The notes under the pieces are model-generated. The model was not told where the DNA came from. It did not search any database and saw only the letters and a list, made by a program, of their open reading frames with translations. Source: Alteromonadaceae bacterium 2753L.S.0a.02 (GTDB lineage Bacteria > Pseudomonadota > Gammaproteobacteria > Pseudomonadales > Cellvibrionaceae). Taken from it: 64,000 nt of DNA. The position numbers were made by a program, and so were the translations under genes. Shown here one piece after another: positions 16,721-28,900 of the stretch (position 1 is the stretch's first letter; each line of letters starts with the position of its first letter). Location of the stretch: positions 2,505,001 to 2,569,000 of the forward strand of contig VISH01000002.1 of assembly GCA_007827375.1 (NCBI GenBank). Direction: 5' to 3'.

Positions 16721-19459
16721 ATGAACTATCGGATGGTGAGAATGTCGGCACATTTTGGTGCAAGCTCCAAAGAACCAATAGCAGTACTCGGAATGGCTTG
16801 TCGGCTTCCCGGAGCTAAATCACCCAATGAGTTTTGGGAGTTGATCAAGAGTGGTCGGCGCGAAATTTCAAAAGCAAGTGATAGTCGGTGGCGGCTATCT
16901 GAAGCGTTGCGTGATAAATCTTTTTTAGCGAATGCCTCTCACGCCTGGTACGGTGGTTTTCTTGATGATATTACCGGTGTAGATTGGCGAGCTTTGAGAT
17001 TACATCCGCGCGAAGCAAAAGCGATGGACCCGCAACATCGTTTGCTACTGGAATTGGCTTGGGAAGCCTTGGAAGATGCCGGTTACCCCGTTGCTCAAAA
17101 CGAAGCGCACGAAAATCATTCAACCGGTGTGTATATCGGTATCCAATGGAACGATTTTTTTCGCCTGCTGTGCAAAGATTGGCAGAGTTTGGATGGTTAT
17201 TCGGTAGTAGGTAACGATTTACTGTTCGCATCCAACCGCATTTCATTTTCCTTTAATTTGCCGGGGCCCAGTCAATCGATTGATTGCGGTTGCGCGTCTG
17301 GATTGGTAGCGCTACAACAGGGTTGTAATGCGCTTTGGTCGGGTGAAACAGAGCAGGCACTGGTGGGAGCGGTGGATTTAATGGTAGCGCCAGACTCGCA
17401 ACTGGCGATGGCCGCAACCGGAATGTTGTCTAAAACAGGAAATTGCCGACCACTAGATGCAAATGCCGACGGATTCGTGCGAGGTGAAGGTGGCGTAGTT
17501 CTGTTTTTGAAACCCCTGTCGCAAGTACGGCCCGATGAGCGAGTGCACGCTGTAATTCGGGGCGTCGCCGCCGGCCACGGTGGTCGATCTGATTGGATAA
17601 TGGCAACGCCCGCTGCCACCCAGGCTGATGTTATCAAAAGTGCCTGTAAGCAAGCAGACCTTGCACCGGGCAGTCTCGATTATGTTGAGTTGCACGGGAC
17701 AGGCAATTTGCGGGGCGACCCCGTTGAAATCGCCGCGCTAGCGGAAACAGTCGGAGCAAACCGTACAGCTGGGCCCTGCGGTATAGGTTCGATAAAAGCC
17801 CAGATCGGCCATCTTGGGCCGGTAGCGGGCTTAGCGGGGATCCTCAAAGTCATTTTGGGTTTACAGCACGAGAATCTCCCCCAAAGCTGCCAACCAGAGC
17901 TGGAAAATCCGGCCCTTGATCTCACTGCATGTGGCCTTAATGCGTACAGCGGTGGTCAGTCTTGGGTGAGTGACAGCAGCCACACCCGTCGCGCCGGGAT
18001 TACTGCGCTATCGTTGGGGGGCGTCGCTGCCCATGTCGTATTGGAGGAGGCGGCACCAAGCTTATCTCGCGATTCCACGTCATCACCTGAAACGTTAATT
18101 CTGCCGATTTCGGCGCGTACGCCAGATTCCCTGCAAGATCTGGCCGGCGCTTATATTCATGCTTTGCAGCAATGTTCAAATAAACAACAGCTTACCGATC
18201 TCTGTTACACGGCGGGTCGCGGACGTGCTCATCATGATTATCGGATGGTCGCAGTGGCAGATAACACTGTGGACTTTGTCGCAGATATTACACGTCAAAT
18301 ACAACGCTTGCAGCAAACTCCCGCTACGGCAATTCCGAGGCAACAAACGCTGGTCAGCGGTTGGTCGTTAAATGAAACGCAGATTGCGCAATGTGAAGCG
18401 GCGGGCTTTACCGTGATTAACGCAGACCGACTGACAGGGAATGAATCTCGTTTGATGGTATTGGCTTTTGAAGACGAAGCTGAAAAGACTCTGATGCTCA
18501 ATTTAACTGAGGAGATGTTCACACTCTTCACGTTAAGGCGCAGCACAACATCTTTACCCCTGACGTTTTGGGCGAAGGCTTATCTGGAGGGCGCTGCGCC
18601 AGATTTTGCACAACTTATTCCTGGTGGTCGAATGTGTAGCGCACCCAGCTACCGTTGGCAGCGAAAAAAAATGTGGCCGCAATGGCTCACGCCAGAGCTG
18701 ATTGGAACGCCTCCTGGAATATATTCCGTAGCAAACAACTCAGCTTCTTCTCTGGTCTCACGATTGGATATTGCCGGAAATCCAGGAATACAAGTGTGGC
18801 AAGGTTCCTCAGCAACAATGGTGAAAGACGGGCAGCTCGTTATAGACGAAATTGTCGCGGTGGTTTCCGAACAAAGCGGGATTAGCCGAGCAGAAATTGA
18901 ATTTTCTCCCAAGGTCAATGTAGCGAATATCGCAGAGAGCGCAGACATTCAAATTGTGTTAGCACCTTGCGGCGACACGGCTAAAACCACACTTAATATT
19001 TATCAACGCGATGCCAACAATCATTGGGTGCCCTTGAATGCTGAGCCTCACCAACTCGGCGAAGTGGAACAGCAGGCTGCGTTGCAATGCGACAAAATTC
19101 TCAATGAACTGGCTTCTGCTCCTTTGGCTAAAGATCGCCGTAACATTCTGCACCGCTACGTGATTCACACGCTGGTTCGTGTGCTGCAACCCGATTGCGA
19201 ACTCAGTCTGCTGGAAACTGCCCACCTCACAGATCTTGGCTTGGATTCCATCTCTGTATCTGAAATCAAGGCGCTGGTGGCTAAAGATTTATCGCTCGAA
19301 ATACCAGCAAGTGACGTTTTCAACGCACAAACCGCCCCCGATTTAACACACGAATTGGTACGTCGCTATGAGGCCGAGCGGCTCCTTGCAGGAATTAATA
19401 CCCAGGCCAAAGAAACTCCAATTACTCCATCAGACGACCACGAAATTCTGACGCTATGA
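16721..19459 (+). CDS. PKS1: ketosynthase-ACP protein with lost AT and eroded DH-like region
   Basis: First assembly-line protein (912 residues). The KS (about residues 17-437) keeps Cys191 in an unusual DCGCASG context, plus HGTG and the second His of IGHLGPVAG. After it come the KS-AT linker (LPISARTPDSL) and the post-AT linker (YLEGAAPDF, APSYRWQRKKMW), but the AT between them is reduced to about 100 residues with no GHSxG. A region of about 130 residues (SRLDIAGNPGIQVWQG onward) resembles DH sequence but lacks the HxxxGxxxxP motif. The ACP carries Ser843 (GLDSIS). It probably accepts the pyrrolyl starter and hands it to the NRPS, with or without one extension. Its stop overlaps the NRPS start (ATGA). 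Confidence 0.85.
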   Translation: MNYRMVRMSAHFGASSKEPIAVLGMACRLPGAKSPNEFWELIKSGRREISKASDSRWRLSEALRDKSFLANASHAWYGGFLDDITGVDWRALRLHPREAKAMDPQHRLLLELAWEALEDAGYPVAQNEAHENHSTGVYIGIQWNDFFRLLCKDWQSLDGYSVVGNDLLFASNRISFSFNLPGPSQSIDCGCASGLVALQQGCNALWSGETEQALVGAVDLMVAPDSQLAMAATGMLSKTGNCRPLDANADGFVRGEGGVVLFLKPLSQVRPDERVHAVIRGVAAGHGGRSDWIMATPAATQADVIKSACKQADLAPGSLDYVELHGTGNLRGDPVEIAALAETVGANRTAGPCGIGSIKAQIGHLGPVAGLAGILKVILGLQHENLPQSCQPELENPALDLTACGLNAYSGGQSWVSDSSHTRRAGITALSLGGVAAHVVLEEAAPSLSRDSTSSPETLILPISARTPDSLQDLAGAYIHALQQCSNKQQLTDLCYTAGRGRAHHDYRMVAVADNTVDFVADITRQIQRLQQTPATAIPRQQTLVSGWSLNETQIAQCEAAGFTVINADRLTGNESRLMVLAFEDEAEKTLMLNLTEEMFTLFTLRRSTTSLPLTFWAKAYLEGAAPDFAQLIPGGRMCSAPSYRWQRKKMWPQWLTPELIGTPPGIYSVANNSASSLVSRLDIAGNPGIQVWQGSSATMVKDGQLVIDEIVAVVSEQSGISRAEIEFSPKVNVANIAESADIQIVLAPCGDTAKTTLNIYQRDANNHWVPLNAEPHQLGEVEQQAALQCDKILNELASAPLAKDRRNILHRYVIHTLVRVLQPDCELSLLETAHLTDLGLDSISVSEIKALVAKDLSLEIPASDVFNAQTAPDLTHELVRRYEAERLLAGINTQAKETPITPSDDHEILTL

Positions 19460-22400
19460 ATACTCAAAACAACACACTCGACGAGCTACTGGCAGAATTA
19501 GCCGGTCTGGACGTGCAACTGAGTCTGGACGGTGATTCACTATCAATTGCAGCACCACGCGGCGCTATAACTGCGGATCTTCAAGCGCGCTTAAAATCCC
19601 ACAAGACAGAAATTCTGGCACGTCTGGCAGCAAGATCTGAAGCTGAAATCAACAACACTATTGTGTGTGATCCTAAAACACGCCACGAGCCCTTCGATCT
19701 TACCGACATACAGCAGGCTTATTGGATTGGCCGTACCGATTTAGCCGAGCACGGATCGGTGATGTGTCATTACTATCAGGAGTTTGAAAGTGAGGGCTTG
19801 GATCTCAAGCGTCTGGAGCAGGCCTTTTGCAAAGTGATAGCGCGGCACGACATGTTGCGAGCAGTGATTGATAGCGACGGACGTCAGCGAATTCTTGAGC
19901 GGGTTCCTGAATACCAGTTAGGCGTTTCCGATGTTCGTGGCTGTCGCGAAGCGGTCGTGCACGATGCCATCATGGAGGTGCGCGAAGCAATGGCCTATGA
20001 AGTGTTCGATGCTTCGCAGTGGCCGCTTTTCAATATTCATGCTGTGCAAATGGATAGCGCCAAGTTGCGACTGCATGTGAGCGTGGATCTGATCATGATC
20101 GATGCTGAAAGTCTGTCAAAAATGATTTGGGAATGGCGACGTTTTTACGACGAGCCAACATTGGATTCCAGCCCACTCGATTTCTCTTTTCGCGATTATG
20201 TGTTGGCTGAAAAAAGCCACCGCGAAAGCAACAGTTATAAACAATCACTGAATTATTGGCAAGGTCGTTTGGAGGACCTACCCGGTGCACCAGCGTTACC
20301 GCGACCACCTGCAGGTTTGGTTGAATGCGATAACAGTGTCCGGGTGCGCTCACGAAAACAACTTGCAGCAGATATCTGGGGACCTTTGAAAGATGAGGCC
20401 CGAGATCGTGGTATTACCGGGTCTGGCCTGCTGTGTGCCGTGTTTGCCGAAGTGTTGGCTGCCTGGAGCCGAGAATCGCATTTTTGTATCAACCTGACAT
20501 TTTGCGATCGGCGCCCGATACACCAGGATGTCGAAGCGCAATTGGGGGATTTTACGACCAATGTGTTGTTGGAAGCTGACATGAAAGCTGCCAGCATTCT
20601 CGAGCGTGCTAAATTACTGCAAGACCAGCTTCGTAAAGACCTCGATCATACTCAAGTAAGCGGTGTAGAAGTGTTGCGTCGTCTCAACCGACACCGCCAG
20701 CAACGTTCTTTGGTAACCATGCCAGTGGTATTTACCAGTTTGTTAGGCCACAAAGACGGCGCGACTAATGTGTTGTTCTCTTCCAACTGGCTGGGTGAAC
20801 AAGTTTATGGCATTAGCCAGACACCCCAAGTAAGTCTCGATTTCCAGGCCTACGAGGAAAACGGCGGCTTATTGTTGCAATGGGATTCCATTGCAGCTGA
20901 CTATCCCGATGGGGTACTCGATGCTATGTTCAGCGCTTACCACGGCGCTCTGGAAGCTCTTAGTAAAAATCCGTCGCGATGGCAAGCCGGTGACCTTGTC
21001 GAGCTGCCGCAAGCACAAGCGGACATAAGGCACGAGGTCAATGCAACCGCAGCGGAATTTAAGCCTGAACTGTTACATACTCCGTTTGAACGTCAAGCAG
21101 CGATACAACCCGATGCCGTCGCTGTTATTGGGCACGACCGAACGCTTAACTACGCTACCCTCGACCGCGAATCGTTAAGCCTTGCTCACAACCTCGTTTC
21201 TCGAAATCTTCAGCCCGGTCAGCATGTGGCAGTGGTGATGGAAAAAGGCTGGCAACAGGTCGTGGCTGTGCTGGGCATTTTGCGCGCCGGTGCAGCCTAT
21301 TTACCGGTCGATCCCGCTTTACCGGATACACGGCTACAGTACCTACTGAAAAACGGTGAAGCGGTTGTAGCTCTAACACAAGCCAAATTCGTCAATACGC
21401 TCGCCTGGCCATCAAGCGTACATGTTGCGTCGATTGAGCCGCTGCCTCTGGATGCACCGCAGCCCAAACCGCTGCAGCCGCGTCAAAAACCGGGTGATCT
21501 GGCCTATACCATTTTTACTTCAGGTTCCACGGGTCAGCCCAAGGGTGTAATGATTGATCATCAGGGCGCTCTCAATACGGTACTCGACGTGAATTCGCGC
21601 TTTGCTATTGGCCCGCAAGATCGAGTATTGGCCCTGTCTGCATTGAATTTCGATTTATCGGTTTACGATATTTTCGGTCTGTTAGCCGCAGGCGGCGCGC
21701 TCGTTATACCCCCGGAAGACGCCCGGCGAGATCCTGGTGATTGGACCAAGCGCGTCCTGGAATATGATGTAACCCTTTGGAACACCGTACCGCAACTTAT
21801 GCGCATGCTAGTTGAATATCACGACGGCAGTGACGCGATGTTTTTTGATAGCTTGCGTACGGTGATGATGAGTGGCGATTGGATTCCACCCAGTCTGCCG
21901 GGGCGCATCAGCCGCCTCTTGCCAAACGCCGCTATCTACAGTTTGGGCGGTGCCACCGAAGCTTCGATTTGGTCCATTTTGCATCCCATTAGCGGGCCAA
22001 CCGACCACCTTGTTTCAATCCCCTATGGCAAAGCCATGGCAAATCAAAGTTTCCACGTGTTAGATCCGCGTCTGAATCCACGACCCGACTGGGTCGAAGG
22101 GGAACTCTACATCGGCGGTCGCGGCTTGGCTTTGGGCTATTGGCGTAACGAGGCAGAAACTGCCCACCGTTTTGTTGTTCAGCCTAACACCGGAGAGCGT
22201 CTCTATCGTACTGGTGACCTGGGCAGGGCCTTGCCAGACGGCAATATCGAAATACTGGGCCGAGTGGATTTCCAGGTAAAAATTCAGGGGCATCGCATCG
22301 AACTGGGTGAAATTGAATTCGTGTTGAAACAACACCCGGCGGTGCACGAAGCCGTTGTCGAGGCCCGCGAGGATGCTGCCGGACAAAAACATCTTGTGGC

Positions 22401-22962
22401 CTTCGTGGTGAGTCACTCAGAGGCGAGGAATAATCCCGCGTTTGATCCGGCTGCATTACCGCAACAATTGCTCACATTTGTCGCAGGGGAATTGCCGCGA
22501 TACATGGTGCCCAGCTGTGTTATGCCGTTGCAGGCCTTGCCCTTGTCTGGCAACGGCAAGTTGGATCGCAAACGCTTGCCAGAGCCCGACTGGCACAGTG
22601 GCCAGGCAAGCGCGACACACAGTAGCGAAAGCAGTGACGCTGAATTAACGCCAAAAGCACAGGCCTTGTTAGCGGCCGTAGAAAGTGTCTTGGGGCAAAC
22701 CGGCATCGCGCTGCACGATAACGTCTTCGATCTCGGTGGAAACTCTGTGCAAATGGTGCAGATCAACCGCCGCCTGCGGGATCAATTAGGCCTCGAACTA
22801 CCAGTGGCTGAAATGTTCAATCATGCCACGCTAGCCTCATATGCCAGCTACCTGGAAACTGCAGCGAATGCTCCGGTTTCTAACGAAAAAGCCAAGGCAC
22901 GCGGCGCAGATCAGCGCGCAGCGCGGGCAAGGCGCCGTGCCCGTGCGGTTACCGCAGAGTAA
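19456..22962 (+). CDS. NRPS module: docking-Cy-A(Cys)-PCP, thiazoline-forming
   Basis: 1168 residues. Residues 1-55 resemble a TubC-type docking domain. The condensation-type domain (about 75-510) has DLIMIDAES in place of HHxxxDG (Asp211, Asp216, Ser219), the DxxxxDxxS signature of heterocyclisation domains. The A domain (about 555-1060) has FTSGSTGQPKG and the read-out D-L-Y-N-M-S-L-I-W-K, close to the known cysteine code. The PCP has Ser1097 (GGNSVQ). No oxidase domain is inserted, so the direct product is a thiazoline, not a thiazole. The tail is rich in Arg, Ala and Lys, possibly for docking to the acidic N-terminus of PKS2. A position ten of K is assumed from the family. Confidence 0.93.
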   Translation: MNTQNNTLDELLAELAGLDVQLSLDGDSLSIAAPRGAITADLQARLKSHKTEILARLAARSEAEINNTIVCDPKTRHEPFDLTDIQQAYWIGRTDLAEHGSVMCHYYQEFESEGLDLKRLEQAFCKVIARHDMLRAVIDSDGRQRILERVPEYQLGVSDVRGCREAVVHDAIMEVREAMAYEVFDASQWPLFNIHAVQMDSAKLRLHVSVDLIMIDAESLSKMIWEWRRFYDEPTLDSSPLDFSFRDYVLAEKSHRESNSYKQSLNYWQGRLEDLPGAPALPRPPAGLVECDNSVRVRSRKQLAADIWGPLKDEARDRGITGSGLLCAVFAEVLAAWSRESHFCINLTFCDRRPIHQDVEAQLGDFTTNVLLEADMKAASILERAKLLQDQLRKDLDHTQVSGVEVLRRLNRHRQQRSLVTMPVVFTSLLGHKDGATNVLFSSNWLGEQVYGISQTPQVSLDFQAYEENGGLLLQWDSIAADYPDGVLDAMFSAYHGALEALSKNPSRWQAGDLVELPQAQADIRHEVNATAAEFKPELLHTPFERQAAIQPDAVAVIGHDRTLNYATLDRESLSLAHNLVSRNLQPGQHVAVVMEKGWQQVVAVLGILRAGAAYLPVDPALPDTRLQYLLKNGEAVVALTQAKFVNTLAWPSSVHVASIEPLPLDAPQPKPLQPRQKPGDLAYTIFTSGSTGQPKGVMIDHQGALNTVLDVNSRFAIGPQDRVLALSALNFDLSVYDIFGLLAAGGALVIPPEDARRDPGDWTKRVLEYDVTLWNTVPQLMRMLVEYHDGSDAMFFDSLRTVMMSGDWIPPSLPGRISRLLPNAAIYSLGGATEASIWSILHPISGPTDHLVSIPYGKAMANQSFHVLDPRLNPRPDWVEGELYIGGRGLALGYWRNEAETAHRFVVQPNTGERLYRTGDLGRALPDGNIEILGRVDFQVKIQGHRIELGEIEFVLKQHPAVHEAVVEAREDAAGQKHLVAFVVSHSEARNNPAFDPAALPQQLLTFVAGELPRYMVPSCVMPLQALPLSGNGKLDRKRLPEPDWHSGQASATHSSESSDAELTPKAQALLAAVESVLGQTGIALHDNVFDLGGNSVQMVQINRRLRDQLGLELPVAEMFNHATLASYASYLETAANAPVSNEKAKARGADQRAARARRRARAVTAE

Positions 22963-22984
22963 TGTCACAAGACAGGATGGCACG

Positions 22985-25900
22985 ATGACAAGTAATTACA
23001 ATGAATTGAATGCAAGCTACGACGACTCGGATTTAGACCGTATCGCCATTGTCGGAATGGGATTACGGTTTCCCGGTGCCAATTGCCCGGAATCGTTTTG
23101 GCGGAATTTATCGCTGGGTGTTGAAAGTATCAGCCGCTTCAGTCGCGAAGAATTATTGGCAGAGGGTGTTCCCGAAGACACGCTTGATGATCCCACTTAT
23201 GTGTCGGCCGCCAGTTGTCTCGAGGATATCGATTACTTTGATGCCGATCTATTCAACATTGGACCGCGTGAAGCCGAGCTCATGGACCCACAGCAGCGCT
23301 TGTTTTTGACAGTGGCTCGCGAGACTTTGGATGATGCGGGTCTGGCAAGTGCGCAGTCGCCAGGGCGCGTCGCAGTGTTTGCCGGGGCTTCAATCAGTAC
23401 TTACCTGTTGTACAACTTACACGCCTTGCTCGATCGAAGTGGCGCCGACCTGAACCTTGCCAAGCTGGTCGCCAATGACAAAGACTACTTGGCGACACTT
23501 ACCGCGCACAAGCTGGATCTACGTGGTCCCGCAGTTACCGTGCAAAGCGCCTGTTCAACATCTTTGGTGGCGGTGCACCAGGCTTGTCAGGCCTTACTCG
23601 CCATGGAATGTGACGCTGCGCTTGCCGGTGGCGTAACGGTGCGTGTGCCGCATCGGGTGGGCTATTCCAATCAGGGCGGCAGCATGTTGTCGGGCGATGG
23701 TCACTGTCGTGCCTTTGACACCACCGCAAATGGTACCGTACCTGGCAGTGGCGCCGGCGCAGTCTTGTTAAAACGCCTGGAAGATGCACGTCGCGACGGC
23801 GATGCGATCTATGCCGTAATACTGGGGTCTGCCGTAAATAACGACGGTGCCAGCAAAATCGGGTTTACCGCGCCTTCAGTGTCTGGGCAGGTGGACGTTA
23901 TTACCGCGGCACAGGCTGTTGCGGGAATTGAGCCCAGTAGCGTGGGTTATATTGAAGCCCACGGTACGGGCACCAGTCTTGGCGATCCCATTGAAATAGC
24001 GGCGCTCAAACAGGTATTCAGCGGTGTGAATACCAAAAATGCCCGTTGTGCGTTGGGTTCGGTGAAAACGAATTTCGGCCATTTGGAATGCGCTGCTGGT
24101 ATTGCTGGGTTGATAAAAACAGCGTTAACCGTGAAGCACGGCAAGATTCCGCCAAGCCTCGGTTTTAGCGAGGCCAACCCGGAAACCGGGTTAAAAGATA
24201 GCAGCCCGGTATTTGTTAACGCCGAATTGCAGCCCTGGCCCGCGTATAACGCACCCCGGCGAGCGGGGGTCAGTTCCTTCGGTTTTGGTGGAACCAATTG
24301 CCATGTGGTTTTGGAGCAGCCGCCACAAACTCGCGTGAACAAGGAAAAAGAAGTTCTAAAGCCATACCTACTGCCACTATCGGCGCGCCAGGGTGAAACC
24401 CTGGCAGAGCTTCGCGGCCGCTATCTGAATTTTTTGGAAAATGACGCAATTTCGGTGGCTGAAGCCTGCTCGACTGCCAGCATCTATCGCGGCCATGAAT
24501 CCCATCGCGCGATGCTTCTGGGGGCTTCGCGACAAGATTTGCTCTCAGGCTTGCGGGCCTGGGCGCAGGGTGCAGAGCATCCCGCTTTAGTCGGTGTGCA
24601 GCGATCAACTGGTAATCCCTCACCTCGCGCCTTCCTATTTACCGGACAGGGCGCTGTTCACCCCGGTATGGGGCGTTCACTTTATGAAGCCGACACGGTT
24701 TTTCGAAATGCTGTAGATCTGTGCGACAAAGCTCTATCGACGGCGATTGATATAGAGATTGCATCAATAATTTCTGCCGATGATAACGATTCACAAGTTA
24801 ATGAATTGCTGCAGCAGGCACGTTACGCACAACCGGCCCTATTTGTATTGGAATTTGCGCTGTCTCGACTGTGGCAGAGTTGGGGTATTGAAGCGGATTT
24901 TGTACTCGGTCACAGCCTAGGTGAATATGTTGCCGCCGCGGTGGCAGGCGCCCTGTCACTGGAAGATGCGCTCACCTTGGTAGTCGAGCGCGCCAAGTTG
25001 ATGGACACCCTCGAGATACCCGGCGCCATGCTGGTGCTGTTTGCACCGCAAACCACTGTTGTAACACTGCTTAAAACGCTGCCGGTGAGCGTGGAAATTG
25101 CCGTCATCAACGGCCCGGCAAACGTGGTTGTTGCCGGTACGGAACTAGACCTTGCCACAGTCGCTGAATTGGCACAAACCCAAGGTATTGCCGCTGAGCC
25201 CCTGGCTACCACCCATGGTTTTCACAGTGCGTTGCTGGAACCCATATTGGACGAACTGGATCAACGCGCATCGCAATGCGTGCTTCGTGATCCGATTATT
25301 CCGTTGATATCGACCCTGACCGGTGAACGTTTAAGCAAAGGTGATCACACAGCAGGGCATTGGCGCGAACACAGCCGCAAACCGGTGCAGTTTGCTAAAG
25401 GCATTGCTGCTCTGATTGATGCCGGCTGCAAAGACTTTATCGAAGTCGGCCCGCACCCTGTGCTTAGCCAGCTTGGTCGCGCCTGTGCCGACGGAGCCCC
25501 GGAATTGGCTTGGATTGCATCGCTTCGTCGCGGCGAAGATGCTGTTACCCAGGTCCGCCGTGCAGTTGGTGAACTATATCTGCGCGGAACCGTACCAAAT
25601 TGGTCTGCTCTGTTGAATGACGAACACACTCTGCGACGTATTCACATACCCGTAATGCCTTTGTATGGCGAACGCCACTGGCTAGACCCGATCCAGAAAT
25701 CATTTGTTGATAACACTGCACCGGGGTTACTGGGGCAGGCGCTGCCATCAGCTGCACTCGAAGCCCAGTTCCAGGCAATTTTCAGCACCAGCCAACTTCC
25801 TTTTGTGGCAGACCATGCAATCGCAGCAGGTGCTATTTTCCCAGCTACCGCTTATTTGGACATGGCTTTTACTGCGATGCGAGAGATAAGTACAGAGCTT

Positions 25901-28900
25901 GAGCGGTCGATCGTGTTGCGAACTGTGAAAATTCTGCAGCCCATGATGCTGGCAGAGGATGAGCGCCAGGTGCAAACCATAATACGCAGCGAAAACAAGC
26001 ACTTGGCCGTGGAAATATTTAGCCGTGGGGCCACGCAAAAGGACTGGACGCTTCATTGTTGCATGCAGGCAGAAACACTGGCCGGCCCGGATATGACCGC
26101 TTTGCTTGACAGCGATGTGCTACGCAGTCGCTGTACCCGAAAACTAAACAGTGCAGAATTTTATAGCGAGCTTAGGGGGCGGGGAATGAATTATGGCCCT
26201 GCGTTCCAGCTCGTCACCGAAATTGTTGCAAACGAATCCGTGAGCCTCGCTAAAGTACGCACCCAACAATCACTGGGTGGGGTGATCGACCCGGCCTTGC
26301 TGGACGCGTGTTGCCAGGCTGCGGGTGTATTTTTCTTTGACGAACCTGAAACCGACAACTTTTTACCTGTGGCCATTGAGAGGGTGCAACTGCACGCCGC
26401 TTTGCCCGCAGAAGTCAACGCTAGAGCAGAGTTAAAGCATGTTGATGACAGCGGTGCGCTGCTGGATATTACCGCTTGTGACAGCAGCGGTCGCATTTTG
26501 GTCGAAGTGCTTGGCATGCGTTTCCAGCGTGTGTCACTGCCCATTAACGATCGTGTTACACCGCAAAACAGTCTGTACAAGGTTACCTGGGTTCGCGCAG
26601 ATGTTCCCGCTGCGAAGCCAATCAGCGGTCGCTGGTTACTGCTGGCTCCGCAGGCAAGTTTGCTGGAATCCATCTCCGAATCCTTGAACGATTCTGGTGC
26701 CGAGCCGCTCATCGCAGAATTCGATTCGAATTTTGCGGAGCGCAGTGATAAGCACTGGGCGTTCAATCCACAAGACCCACAACAGGTCTCACGTCTTATC
26801 GAGTGTGCAAGCAACCAAGCCCTTGAGGGAATTGTTCTCATCTCTTCCGAGGGGCGGGGAGAGCAAGTAATGACTGCTGCGCTGCACCTTTCTCAAACGC
26901 TGGTCTGCACAGCAAGCAATGCCTCGTTTTCGATAATAACCCGCAATGCACAGCGAGTTGGCGCTCAGGCAGCTGCGTGTGAGCCGGACCAGGCACTTGT
27001 GTGGGGCTTTGCGGCGGCATTGCGGGAGGAACATCCCGAACTGCGCCATCGGCTGATTGATTTGTCTGTTGAAAATGCTCGAGAGGACAGCGACGCAATA
27101 CTTTCGGAACTTGCCAGCGATGATGATGAGGATCGTATTGCCTGGCGCGACGGCACCCGTTTGGTACAGCGTTTAGGGCGTCGTGATGTGCCCCTTACAG
27201 ATCCATTCAGACTGCACCCCTCAAGCACCGGCATGCTCGATCAAATGCAACTGAAACCCTTAGTGCTGCAAGCACTAAAGGCTGGAGAAATGCTGATCCG
27301 TGTGCGCGCCACCGGTCTCAATTTTCGCGATGTCATCAATGCGCTTGGTATGTTTCCCGGCAACGCTGGGCCGCTTGGCGGTGAATGTGCTGGCGTGGTG
27401 GAAAGTGTTGGAGAAGGCGTGGATTCCGCTTGGATCGGTCGCAGAGTGGTGTGCGGTGCCTCCGGTGCATTTTCGTCCCACATTGTATCCGACCAGCGGT
27501 TGGTAACGGCTATGCCAGAGGTATTCAGTTTTGAAGAGGCTGCTGTGCTACCAATTGCTTATGTCACAGCCCACTATGCCTTAAGCCATGTGGCCAAACT
27601 CCGTGCCGGAGAGCGCGTACTCATTCATGCCGGTGCCGGAGGCGTTGGTCAAGCAGCCATTCAGATTGCTAAAGCGCACGGTGCGGAAATTTTCACAACC
27701 GCTGGCTCTGAGCGAAAGCGGAACTTTTTAAAGGCGCAGGGTATCGAGCATATCTTCGATTCACGCTCTTTGGATTTCGCCCATCAGATTCGCGACATCA
27801 CCCAGGGGCAGGGTATCGATGTGGTTCTTAATGCCCTGTCCGATGAATTTATTCCTCAGAGCATGGCTCTGTTGCGTGAAGGCGGTCGATTTTTGGAAAT
27901 TGGTAAGTTGGGCATTTGGTCGCCAGAACGGGTGAACGCTGAATTTCCGGCGATTAGTTACCACATTATTGCCTTAGATCGTCTCATCGAAGAAACCCCC
28001 GATACAGTACAAAGCTTGATGGTGGAGGTGATGGAAGCCTTCCGAAATGGGTCATGGCAAGCACCGCATTTACGGGTCTTCGATTTTAGCGATGTCAGTG
28101 AAGCGTTTCGCTACATGCAGCAGGCGCAGCACATTGGCAAGATCGCATTACGCCATGCTGTTGCTACTCCCATTACCTGTCGCGACGATGGTACTTATCT
28201 GGTTACTGGTGGTACTGGAGGTCTGGGGCTAGAAAGTGCCCGTCATTTGGCGGAGCTCGGTGCCCGACGGATTGTACTTAGTTCGCGTCGCACACCGAGC
28301 GTGGCCGCTCAGGCAAGCATCGCTGATATATGCAAAGGCGGTGTCGATATTGTGTGTCGCCAGGCGGATCTCTCAGAGTCGAGCCAGGTAAGAACTCTGC
28401 TGGACGATATTCGCAACACTGGCCAACCACTTCGTGGTGTTATACACGCAGCCGGTGTGCTTGAGGATTCACCAATCCGAGGGCAGAGCTGGGAATCATT
28501 TCAACGTGTACTGGCACCTAAGATGCTCGGAGCACGCATTTTAGACCGTGAAACACGTCGCGACTCTCTGGACTTTTTTGTTTGTTATTCATCCGCATCG
28601 GGTGAGTTGGGTGCCGCAGGCCAGGGCGCCTATGCTGCAGCCAACGCCTACCTTGATGCCATCGCCGAGCAACGCGCGATGCAGGGATATCCCGCGTTGA
28701 GTATGGCTTGGGGCCCATGGCCTGTAGGTATGACATCCAAGCTTACTAACGCAGATCATAAACGTATGAGCAACATGGGTGTCGCAACGCCGAGCTGCGC
28801 TGACTATTTATCACTTATGGATCACTGTGCCGCAACTGGCACGACCCGGGCGGTTGCAATGTCCGTGAATTGGCCTGAATTTCTGGACCGCCAGGGGCAT

